From Methanosarcinales archaeon (lineage in GTDB: Archaea; Halobacteriota; Methanosarcinia; Methanosarcinales; Methanogasteraceae): DNA of 10,373 nucleotides. Below the pieces are notes generated by a model that searched no databases, was not told the DNA's origin, and was given only the letters and a program-made list of their open reading frames with translations. The DNA is taken from NCBI GenBank assembly GCA_003661105.1, contig QMVM01000051.1, positions 1-10,373 on the forward strand. Direction: 5' to 3'. The stretch's first letter is position 1; every line of letters starts with the position of its first letter. The position numbers and the translations under genes are program-made. Below are positions 1 through 4,976 of the stretch, one piece after another.

Positions 1-108
1 AGATGCAGTCCTGCACTGCCCACAAGCCTCCTCGACATGAAATCCGAAGATAGAGTCGTAAGAAGATGGCAGCGATGATACAATTTGCCCGATACTTTCA
101 TCAATCAC
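1..108 (-). CDS. Unidentified protein, N-terminal fragment (runs off window)
   Basis: An open frame starts with GTG at 108-106 and stays open to the window edge, giving about 36 residues. A purine-rich GGAAGG at 115-120 sits six bases upstream as a possible ribosome binding site. The start overlaps the stop of the preceding DUF5615-like fragment by 8 nt. The peptide ends in a stretch with a CxxC pair (ACGQCRTA), which might be metal binding, but I do not recognise a family. A competing ATG in another frame (100-98) also stays open to the edge, so even the frame is uncertain. Confidence 0.3.
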   Translation of the reverse strand, partial: MIDESIGQIVSSLPSSYDSIFGFHVEEACGQCRTAS

Positions 109-265
109 AAAAAACCTTCCGCCGGATTCTCACACTATCCGGCATGATCACCGTGAATGACCTCAAAAGTTCTGCCGCATGATCTTCGATGGCAGCGGCA
201 ATAATCTCTGCTTTGATTGTGGGCGATAACCCGGCAAGGCGGGCAAGAACGATGCCGCGATACAC
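101..265 (-). pseudogene. C-terminal fragment of a DUF5615 PIN-like toxin protein
   Basis: Reading from a GTG at 265, this frame encodes 54 residues beginning VYRGIVLARLAGLSP and ending near SFTVIMPDSVRIRR before a TGA at 103-101. From memory of the family, this matches the second half of DUF5615 (Mut7-C/PIN-like) proteins, where a 'HPGIVLLRL' strand is followed by a helix and a terminal 'VVEPGRVRIRR' strand. The acidic catalytic N-terminal half (the DENLP and TxDxDF regions) is absent: the frame is closed upstream by a TGA just after the end of hicA. It therefore looks like a 5'-truncated relic, possibly cut when the hicBA module or the AT-rich palindrome arrived. DUF5615 proteins usually pair with DUF433 antitoxins; none is visible. 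The family call is by pattern recognition only. Confidence 0.5.
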
Positions 266-275
266 CCACCGTGTA

Positions 276-290
276 GATATATTATATATC
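276..290. repeat. AT-rich perfect palindrome (7-nt arms, 1-nt centre)
   Basis: The bases GATATAT-T-ATATATC form a perfect inverted repeat centred at 283, between the hicA stop (304) and the DUF5615 relic (265). It could be a vestigial TATA-type promoter or a protein binding site. It lies only about ten bases from the relic's GTG, too close for a normal archaeal TATA-to-start distance, so a promoter role there is doubtful. Confidence 0.35.
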
Positions 291-303
291 CCAATGTATC
301 AAT

Positions 304-531
304 CTACAATAATCCAATAAACTCATCAACATCGATGCGAGCCTGTTTCAGGATGTGGGACAGCGTAGAACGTTTGACTGGCTTATGTGCTGGAATTGTG
401 AGCCTCAACACCTCGTTTCGCAGGTGCTTTTGCATTCGGATATGACTGCCACGCTGACGCACCACAACCCACCCGTCCCGCTGCAACGCCCCGATGATTC
501 TGGTATAGGACAGGCTCGGGACCTTGCTCAA
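304..531 (-). CDS. hicA: HicA-family mRNA interferase toxin
   Basis: This 75-residue protein has the HicA (YcfA) pattern. A short N-terminal helix (SYTRIIGALQRDGW) is followed by the RQRGSHIRM strand carrying the catalytic histidine (H30), and then by the C-terminal IPAHKPVKRSTLSHIL block where the second conserved strand and last helix lie. HicA folds like a double-stranded RNA-binding domain and cleaves mRNA when freed from its antitoxin; that role is known for the family, not shown here. The length is normal and nothing is truncated. The start is TTG at 531-529, overlapping the TGA of hicB in a TTGA, which implies coupled translation. The rare start codon may keep toxin synthesis below antitoxin synthesis. 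The gene order hicB-hicA is the reverse of the E. coli hicAB order. Confidence 0.92.
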   Translation of the reverse strand: MSKVPSLSYTRIIGALQRDGWVVVRQRGSHIRMQKHLRNEVLRLTIPAHKPVKRSTLSHILKQARIDVDEFIGLL

Positions 532-731
532 ACCACCAGCTCCTGCACCATTGCCCCCTTTGCAATGATCCAGTCGTCTTCAACTGGCTCGAGGTAAAGT
601 TCTACCGCTTCTCCGATGTTTGCCAGCGCTTCATCGATGGTATCACCCTCACTGATACATCCCGGGAGCGATGGCACGTAAACCGTGTATCCGCCTTCGT
701 CACTTGGTTCCAGAACGACTTTAAGCCTCAT
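528..731 (-). CDS. hicB: HicB-family antitoxin (short, RNase H-like domain only)
   Basis: The 67-residue product matches the HicB antitoxin core. A first strand (RLKVVLEPSDEGGYTVYVPS) runs into the signature LPGCISEGDTIDEALANI at residues 22-39 and then a helix (GEAVELYLE). This partial RNase H-like fold occludes the HicA active site. There is no C-terminal helix-turn-helix or ribbon-helix-helix domain, so it is the short form common in archaea and cyanobacteria; autoregulation would need another DNA-binding partner. The ATG at 731 has a GGAG about eight bases upstream. The stop overlaps the TTG start of hicA by 4 nt. Together they form an intact-looking type II module. Confidence 0.93.
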   Translation of the reverse strand: MRLKVVLEPSDEGGYTVYVPSLPGCISEGDTIDEALANIGEAVELYLEPVEDDWIIAKGAMVQELVV

Positions 732-796
732 TTCATACTCTCCGAAAATCTTTGATTGTACGATAAGTCTGATTTTTTTTGTTCTGTTGCTACTGA

Positions 797-806
797 CCTA
801 TATACT
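797..806 (-). promoter_or_regulatory. Possible TATA box for hicBA
   Basis: On the minus strand an AGTATATAGG element lies about 66 bases upstream of the hicB ATG, in the 103-nt gap after the broken UPF0175-like gene. Initiation about 25 bases downstream would give a leader of roughly 40 nt that includes the GGAG ribosome binding site. No convincing BRE purine run precedes it, so this is a weak call. Confidence 0.3.
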
Positions 807-834
807 ATCGTGTCCCGCTTCTTTCACCCACCGC

Positions 835-1155
835 CTAAAACCCAAACACCCTCCTCGCGTGTTCCATCCCTCTATCAAACATCTCTTCACCCATCCTGAG
901 CGGTATATTCTTCTTTCTGAGAGTTCCCATTATCATGCGTACCGTTACACCGGTTATTTCTGATATATCCTTCAAACTCCCCTTTTCATTCACATAGAGT
1001 TCAATCGCCTTCTCTATTCGGCACTGTTCCAGCCGTTCCTCCACGAATTTCCTTGTCATCGTACTCTTTGGTATATGTTCTGCCTGTGCAAGTCAGAGAG
1101 TGGCCATCTCGACATCTACGCCCAATCGAATGGTTATCGCGGTCATATCTCGCAT
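835..1155 (-). pseudogene. Small ribbon-helix-helix/UPF0175-like regulator broken by an in-frame TGA
   Basis: A frame beginning ATG at 1155 behind a strong GGAGGAGAGGAG purine run reads MRDMTAITIRLGVDVEMATL. It hits TGA at 1095-1093 and then continues without any frame change as LAQAEHIPKSTMTRKFVEE and on to the stop at 835. Ignoring the TGA, the whole product is about 106 residues. It resembles archaeal proteins with an N-terminal ribbon-helix-helix strand (AITIRL) and helices (KSTMTRKFVEERL), followed by a UPF0175-type helix-turn-helix (KAIELYVNEKGSLKDISEI). Such proteins are usually antitoxins or transcription regulators. The break is a single nonsense codon. Translation could restart at the internal ATG at 1059 (74 residues), giving a protein without the DNA-binding strand. 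The gene begins 39 nt after the Nudix/TsaA stop, so the two are probably cotranscribed. The partner toxin (usually a PIN-domain protein) is missing. Confidence 0.6.
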
Positions 1156-1194
1156 CTTCTCTCCTCTCCTCCAATGTGCTGTCAAGTGTCTGCA

Positions 1195-2013
1195 TCATCG
1201 ACCCCCGCGCATCCGGTCGACCCACGCAGGAACGCTCGCGTCCCCCTGCGGCATGTACGGCTTTACATCCAGCACCGGCGTCCCATCGATCGCATCAAGC
1301 CCCCTCACGACAAGCCGATTTTTGTCCCTCTCGACAATCTCAACAACGGTTATCCCGATCGGGTTTGGTCGACGCGGCGTGCAGAGCGCAAATATCCCGA
1401 TGTAGGGCATATCAGCCCGCCCCATCGGATGTGTCTTCATCTGCACAACACCAGCCACCCGGTGCAGGAAGAAGACGATCACGGCATGAGAGAACTCGTC
1501 AAGCCCATCGAGCGCATCTGTGTACTGTGTCTCTAATACGACATCGGATGCCACATCACCCCATCTGTCGCCGGGAATGAAATCCTTCACCGGTGACCTC
1601 ACGACCCCGATCTTTCTCACCGAAAATCTCCCAAATGCATCTGCGATCATCCGGTCGTGATCGAAAGCCAGTTTCGGAATCTGGTCCGGAGCGAACAGCA
1701 CCGCATCTGCCGCATCGGTTCCGGCAGCAAGCGTGCCCGATCCTGCCGCAAGGTAACATGCCGAGACCGTGTGCCCACGCGGGTCTCTCCCGGGATCGGA
1801 GTATATGCCAACCAGTTCCTTAATCTCGATATCAAGCCCGGTCTCTTCCTTTGCCTCCCTCTTTGCAGCCTCCTCCATAGTCTCCCCAACCTCTACAAAT
1901 CCGCCGGGAAGCGCGTAGTTGCCCTTGAACGGGTCGTTCTTCCGCCTGATCAGCACTATCTTCTGCTGGTACTCGATTATGGTGTCTACGGTGAGCGCTG
2001 GTGTTTGTATCAT
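1195..2013 (-). CDS. Fusion of an ADP-ribose pyrophosphatase-type Nudix hydrolase with a TsaA/TrmO-like methyltransferase domain
   Basis: The 272-residue product has two domains in one uninterrupted frame. Residues 1-127 are a Nudix hydrolase. The Nudix box spans residues 38-60 and fits Gx5Ex7REUxEExGU exactly (GFVEVGE ... REAKEETGL); the E53, E56 and E57 region binds the metal. YSDPGRDPRGHT at 71-82 and the final FDHDRMIADAF are typical of archaeal ADP-ribose pyrophosphatases such as MJ1149. Residues 132 to about 262 are a TsaA-like (UPF0066/YaeB/TrmO) domain: it opens with IGVVRSPVKDF, contains TPRRPNPIGITVVE, and ends with GLDAIDGTPVLDVKPYMP. TrmO uses S-adenosylmethionine to methylate t6A37 of tRNA; this domain's substrate cannot be read from sequence. 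Only the core TsaA domain is present, without the C-terminal extension of bacterial TrmO. The ATG at 2013 has only a weak ribosome binding site. The function of the fusion is unknown; one idea is joint handling of nucleotide-derived cofactors or modified nucleotides. Confidence 0.88.
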   Translation of the reverse strand: MIQTPALTVDTIIEYQQKIVLIRRKNDPFKGNYALPGGFVEVGETMEEAAKREAKEETGLDIEIKELVGIYSDPGRDPRGHTVSACYLAAGSGTLAAGTDAADAVLFAPDQIPKLAFDHDRMIADAFGRFSVRKIGVVRSPVKDFIPGDRWGDVASDVVLETQYTDALDGLDEFSHAVIVFFLHRVAGVVQMKTHPMGRADMPYIGIFALCTPRRPNPIGITVVEIVERDKNRLVVRGLDAIDGTPVLDVKPYMPQGDASVPAWVDRMRGGR

Positions 2014-2071
2014 CTTAATCCATCCAAAGTATCCCTAATATGTACTTACTAAAGTATTGTGTGAATATCTG

Positions 2072-2080
2072 CATATAAAA
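2072..2080 (-). promoter_or_regulatory. Possible TATA box for the Nudix/TsaA gene
   Basis: On the minus strand TTTTATATG lies about 60 bases upstream of the Nudix/TsaA ATG at 2013, in an AT-rich stretch. Initiation about 25 bases further down would leave a leader of about 35 nt. The element abuts the palindromic repeat at 2079-2139, so that hairpin would sit immediately upstream of this promoter. Confidence 0.35.
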
Positions 2081-2139
2081 CCACGAGATTACACGAGATT
2101 ACACAGAAATCTTGTGGAAATCTGTGCAATCTTGTGGTT
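2079..2139. repeat. Imperfect palindromic repeat with internal 10-nt tandem duplication
   Basis: The left arm AACCACGAGATT...ACACAGA (2079-2107) is complementary to the right arm TCTGTGCAATCTTGTGGTT (2121-2139) apart from two mismatches and one extra 10-nt unit. That unit, ACACGAGATT, is a tandem copy of part of the left arm. An alternative shorter hairpin pairs CACGAGATT (2092-2100) with AATCTTGTG (2109-2117). The core resembles the 'CCACAGATTACACAGATT'-like intergenic repeats I remember as scattered through many archaeal and bacterial genomes. Whether this copy is dispersed in this genome cannot be seen from one window. It lies in the 155-nt gap between the 28-residue ORF and the Nudix/TsaA gene. 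Confidence 0.6.
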
Positions 2140-2168
2140 CTTACCGTATGGTACTCGAGCAATAGACC

Positions 2169-2255
2169 CTAACACGTCGAGAGGTACAGTACCAGAAGCG
2201 AGAGGAGCGCCATTGCAAGGAGGATCACCATCACCTTCTCTTCCTTCGCAATCAT
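2169..2255 (-). CDS. Putative 28-residue single-pass membrane peptide
   Basis: An ATG at 2255, one base after the TAA of the upstream 347-residue gene, opens a 28-codon frame ending TAG at 2171-2169. The peptide starts with a charged stretch (MIAKEEKVMV), followed by one hydrophobic helix (ILLAMALLSLLVLYLSTC). A GGAGGG within the end of the upstream gene is well placed as a ribosome binding site, and the juxtaposition suggests coupled translation. It could be a genuine small membrane protein. It could also be the surviving N-terminus of a longer protein: some archaeal membrane-anchored OB-fold proteins begin with a similar charged-then-hydrophobic leader, but no such domain follows here in frame. 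I could not assign a function. Confidence 0.5.
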   Translation of the reverse strand: MIAKEEKVMVILLAMALLSLLVLYLSTC

Positions 2256-2256
2256 C

Positions 2257-3300
2257 TTATCCGCCCTCCGGTTGCAGCACGATGAGACGCCCAATCTCCT
2301 CTGCCCTGTATGTGCATCCTCCGGCAGCAAGCAGCCTGATCAGCATCTCTTTTATGACGTTTATCGAATCCGGATCACGGTAGCCATGATCGACCACGAT
2401 CCTGCCATCGCTGGCACTGATGTCGATATGCTCAACGATATGCATCGTCTCGTACAGGTGCTTCAGGCGTTTCAGGAAATCCGGATGTGCACCTCCGGCA
2501 GCATCTTTCATCCCTTGCTCCATGACAATCGTATCAAGCGGTATCCGGTTGGCAAGCAAGTCCTCAAACTCATGCCTGTGTATCGTGACCATGTTGTAGT
2601 CCGAGTCTATGTGTAGATTGACCATAGTCTGCCAGAAGTCCGGTTTTGCCGCAATCTCCCGCGATGCCCCATGCAACTTCCCGAAATGGTGCGACAGGTC
2701 ACTATATGCAGCATCCACACTATCCCTCTGCTGCATATCCATGCGTATCGACCTTGTCCTCCTGCTGACCTTGCTGATCCCGAGATGCTTCTGCTTTGCG
2801 AGAAACAACCCGATCATTCCGGATAAAACCTCATTTAAAAATACGCTTCTTCCGGTAATCACGGCAATGGCAGTCTTCGGTGCGATATCATCATCATACT
2901 CTATAAGTATGGCGGTCTGCCATCCGTATTCCTTCCATCTACGGTTGAGATGGTCGACCAGCTCGGATACCCTGCCTATGATGAGCGGATCGATAATGTC
3001 GTCCAGCATCGCAGGATCGACCAGGATGTCTTTCGTGCATTTCAAGAACCATTCGAACATCGGATAGTCGATCATTGCACAGAAACCATCTTCGATGAGC
3101 AGTTCGCGCGGGGAATGGTACTGGTCGTCCAGATTCGCACGGCGTGCCTCGTCAAGTGACCCATGGTGCTGGATCATGAGATCGGCAAACTCGATGATAT
3201 CCCGCACCGCCGCGCTGAGGTTGCCGCCGTGCTGCTCAATAAGCGGTTCGATCTGTTTCAGATGCTCTGATTCGATAGATATGTTTTTTCTTACTATCAT
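2257..3300 (-). CDS. Archaeal protein of unknown function with ribbon-helix-helix-like N-terminus
   Basis: The 347-residue product begins MIVRKNISIESEHLKQIEPL, followed by a helix with NLSAAVRDIIEFADL (about residues 27-41). This is the strand-helix-helix pattern of a ribbon-helix-helix DNA-binding domain, so a regulatory role is plausible. The rest (about 60-347) has no signal peptide, membrane segment or catalytic motif that I recognise. It is soluble, mixed alpha/beta, and ends with an alternating strand/helix segment (HIVEHIDISASDGRIVVDHG and IKEMLIRLLAAGGCTYRAEE) that could be a small-ligand or dimerisation domain. I recall similar uncharacterised proteins in Methanosarcinia and ANME genomes, but I cannot name a family. 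It has its own strong promoter (3359-3371), separating it from the cytochrome operon upstream, and is followed one base later by the 28-residue membrane ORF. Confidence 0.85.
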   Translation of the reverse strand: MIVRKNISIESEHLKQIEPLIEQHGGNLSAAVRDIIEFADLMIQHHGSLDEARRANLDDQYHSPRELLIEDGFCAMIDYPMFEWFLKCTKDILVDPAMLDDIIDPLIIGRVSELVDHLNRRWKEYGWQTAILIEYDDDIAPKTAIAVITGRSVFLNEVLSGMIGLFLAKQKHLGISKVSRRTRSIRMDMQQRDSVDAAYSDLSHHFGKLHGASREIAAKPDFWQTMVNLHIDSDYNMVTIHRHEFEDLLANRIPLDTIVMEQGMKDAAGGAHPDFLKRLKHLYETMHIVEHIDISASDGRIVVDHGYRDPDSINVIKEMLIRLLAAGGCTYRAEEIGRLIVLQPEGG

Positions 3301-3311
3301 TGCGTGACCAC

Positions 3312-3334
3312 TGTCTGCGGAGTGTTATCAGACA
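3312..3334. promoter_or_regulatory. Inverted repeat, possible operator at the transcription start
   Basis: TGTCTG (3312-3317) and CAGACA (3329-3334) form a perfect 6-nt inverted repeat with an 11-nt spacer, so the half-site centres are about 17 nt apart. It lies just downstream of the transcription start expected from the TATA box at 3359-3366, and upstream of the ATG at 3300. A protein bound here would block initiation. The downstream gene's ribbon-helix-helix-like N-terminus makes autoregulation a natural guess, but that is inference, and a 6-nt repeat can occur by chance. Confidence 0.3.
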
Positions 3335-3358
3335 CAATAGGCTATAATAAGCTAGATA

Positions 3359-3371
3359 GATATATCTTTCG
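3359..3371 (-). promoter_or_regulatory. Archaeal promoter (BRE + TATA) for the 347-residue gene
   Basis: On the minus strand CGAAA (3371-3367) runs directly into GATATATC (3366-3359), a good match to the archaeal BRE plus TATA arrangement. Start of transcription would be expected near 3335-3340, giving a leader of about 35-40 nt before the ATG at 3300. The ribosome binding site in that leader is weak. Confidence 0.6.
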
Positions 3372-3471
3372 AGGGGTCTGTCAGATCACGTCTGTTCGGG
3401 TCATGGGGTGGGATCGAATGCGCCAGAGTATTGTAACCGGAATGCCGCAAGAATCTTCTGTACTCGGGTGC

Positions 3472-4542
3472 CTATCCCGCATCCACCGGACTTGCCACAC
3501 TCATCCTCCGCAGCTTTCTCCCGACTGAGAAGAAGATGAAGACGTGCAGCCCGATGAGCAGTAGGTGGTGGATGCCAATCGGGAGCGGGGACTGCCACAA
3601 CCCGATCATGGATGTGACAGTGAGCACCACCAGCAGGAAGAGGGTAGCCGATGCGGTAAAGAACACGACCGAGATCAGACGTGCCCTTCTTCGCACAAAT
3701 TTCCGGATCGGATCGATGATCCGGAGTACACCGGAAAACCGGCTTGTAGGCATATCTTCCTTTGCGATCCCGGAGATGCCAAACGGCAGCGTTCGCTCGA
3801 CAAGGTATCTGCCCCAGGTGTAGTATGCAGCCACATATATGACCAGCACGACAGACATCGCAGCAACCAAAATCGCATCGCCATACAATATGTCTGCAAG
3901 AATCGTTGTGATCGGTATGGTCAGTATCGGGACAAAGACCCATGCCCATACCCACGAGTTCTTCCACATCCGAAACTCGAAAGTAATCTCTGCCCACCAT
4001 AGGACAAAGAGCATCGCCATCGCATACGGTATGATCGTCCCGTAAGCCCTCAGCAGGTAGATAAATACGGCAAGCGACACATTGATCAGGAGCACCAGCC
4101 GCAGAAACCTGAACATCTCTTCCCTGACATCGACCACTCCTGCTCCTGTGCTGGCGCTGTGCGAGCGTTTCTGCAATCGGTCGATGTTTGTGTTCATATA
4201 CTTAAGCTGATCCGCCACATCGTTCATCGAGACTTGTGACTCCACTATGTCATTTAAAATTGGTTCGAGTCGTGCATATATCCCTTTTTCAAACCCGATA
4301 TCGAGCAGTTGTTCGAAGAGAATGCTCTTCTTGATAAACCGTATACTCCCGAAGAGCGATCCGGCGCCGATTAAAAGGAGGATTGCATTGAAGATGAACT
4401 CGTTTTTTTCAAATTCTCCGGTGAGATTGTACATCACCGGGAAGACCGAGATCGCTATCAGGTATACCGAGGCGCACAGCACGCAGAACGCCCCGAACTT
4501 CTCGGATACCGTCAAACCCTGTTTTTCCTCTATTTTTCTCAC
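3472..4542 (-). CDS. Uncharacterised eight-helix membrane protein with cytoplasmic coiled-coil-like segment
   Basis: The 356-residue product starts with GTG at 4542, overlapping the TGA of the Pop5 gene (GTGA), and ends with TAG at 3474. Hydrophobic segments are visible at about residues 15-35, 48-66, 145-164, 168-186, 196-214, 221-242, 288-312 and 322-341. Between the second and third helices lies a polar, heptad-like stretch (about 72-130; FEQLLDIGFEKGIYARLEPI and DQLKYMNTNIDRLQKRSH) that may form a coiled coil. Basic residues cluster after the last helices (IRKFVRRRARL, GRKLRRM). There is no CxxCH motif, no obvious haem-ligand histidine pattern and no recognisable transporter signature. 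Its position as the last gene of an overlapping cytochrome/CcmF/Pop5 array suggests coordinated expression with the cytochromes, perhaps as a membrane partner, but the function is unknown. Confidence 0.85.
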   Translation of the reverse strand: MRKIEEKQGLTVSEKFGAFCVLCASVYLIAISVFPVMYNLTGEFEKNEFIFNAILLLIGAGSLFGSIRFIKKSILFEQLLDIGFEKGIYARLEPILNDIVESQVSMNDVADQLKYMNTNIDRLQKRSHSASTGAGVVDVREEMFRFLRLVLLINVSLAVFIYLLRAYGTIIPYAMAMLFVLWWAEITFEFRMWKNSWVWAWVFVPILTIPITTILADILYGDAILVAAMSVVLVIYVAAYYTWGRYLVERTLPFGISGIAKEDMPTSRFSGVLRIIDPIRKFVRRRARLISVVFFTASATLFLLVVLTVTSMIGLWQSPLPIGIHHLLLIGLHVFIFFSVGRKLRRMSVASPVDAG

Positions 4543-4976
4543 CTTTTCTCGCTAAAAAATCGTTTTGCCCCCTTAACCGTTCCCGAAACTCCGATCACTC
4601 GAATAGAGGCGCGTCTGTTTCTGATCTCATAGATCGTGGCGAGTACGGCACGGGTGCGTGTAGCCTCCTTGTGTACGCATGAAACGATCCCTTCAGCGCC
4701 ATCAAACGACAGCACCCGGATATCGCACTCGCTGCTGCCAGCGTCCCCCAGCAGCGATTGCGAGGACCGGTCCAGTTCGAAGTTGAGATCACGTCTCGAT
4801 AATGCGCCCTTACAAGACGCATCGATGTCACCGTCTGCAGGGCGGGGCATTAACGGCTTCGCCGTCGACGCCCGGGACGGAGAATTTTTCACAGGCGTTA
4901 CCGCGTTCGCATCACCAAGTAGCATCCTGAAAGCGAGGTACCGCTTTCTTCCGCGCAAAGAGGGAAGGAGTCTCAT
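4539..4976 (-). CDS. rnp2: Ribonuclease P protein component 2 (Pop5/Rnp2) carrying an in-frame insertion
   Basis: The 145-residue product matches archaeal Pop5. The N-terminus RLLPSLRGRKRYLAFRML (residues 2-19) corresponds to the family's 'LPxLRxRKRYLAFE' block. Residues 58-141 give the remaining RRM-like fold, with SLLGDAGSSECDIRVLSFDG, then GIVSCVH, then a helix (TRAVLATIYEI), and finally the signature IRVIGVSGTVKGAKRFF. Pop5 pairs with Rpp30 to activate the RNase P RNA in 5' maturation of tRNA. The protein is about 30 residues longer than usual (family roughly 105-125) because of an insertion after residue 23. The direct repeat GAT-GCG (Asp-Ala) at residues 22-23 and 52-53 bounds it, and removing 30 residues restores an ordinary Pop5 sequence. 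Codon phase is kept. The ATG at 4976 overlaps the ccmF stop (ATGA), and the TGA overlaps the next GTG. In most euryarchaea pop5 sits with rpp30 and proteasome/exosome genes, not with cytochromes. Confidence 0.88.
   Translation of the reverse strand: MRLLPSLRGRKRYLAFRMLLGDANAVTPVKNSPSRASTAKPLMPRPADGDIDASCKGALSRRDLNFELDRSSQSLLGDAGSSECDIRVLSFDGAEGIVSCVHKEATRTRAVLATIYEIRNRRASIRVIGVSGTVKGAKRFFSEKR
4818..4913. mobile_element. 90-nt palindromic insertion inside the Pop5 gene, flanked by 6-nt direct repeats
   Basis: CGCATC occurs at 4818-4823 and again at 4908-4913, exactly 90 nt apart and in the same codon phase. The bases between encode Pro/Ala/Ser-rich, low-complexity protein (such as SPSRASTAKPLMPRPADG) unlike the Pop5 sequence on either side. 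Inside it, 4831-4880 folds into a long hairpin: CCGTC (4831-4835) pairs with GACGG (4876-4880), GGGC (4845-4848) with GCCC (4870-4873), and ACGGC (4853-4857) with GCCGT (4861-4865) around a TTC loop. The flanking repeat looks like a target-site duplication. The arrangement resembles the Rickettsia palindromic elements that insert in frame into protein genes, or a small non-autonomous transposon. The ends show only a weak terminal inverted repeat, so the element class is open. Confidence 0.65.

Noticed and set aside
773..780. T8 tract as a transcription terminator
   Set aside because: The T-run is on the plus strand, where I support no gene. On the coding (minus) strand it is an A-run and so not a terminator signal.
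1093..1095. TGA as a selenocysteine codon
   Set aside because: The position falls in a ribbon-helix-helix-like segment with no redox logic and no selenoprotein family match. I saw no obvious selenocysteine insertion hairpin nearby. A nonsense mutation or sequencing error is simpler.
1053..1580. Long plus-strand ORF (175 residues) opposite the Nudix/TsaA gene
   Set aside because: It is antisense to a protein with two clearly recognisable domains. Its translation is rich in Arg/Ser/His/Pro with no domain pattern, as expected of a shadow frame.
2081..2139. Start of a CRISPR array
   Set aside because: There is only a 10-nt tandem duplication and one inverted copy. No regularly spaced units with unique spacers exist.
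3401..4000. Minus-strand ORF of 199 residues, rich in Cys and His
   Set aside because: It overlaps the eight-helix membrane protein in another frame. The Cys/His richness comes from reading hydrophobic codons out of frame, and no metal-binding arrangement is regular.
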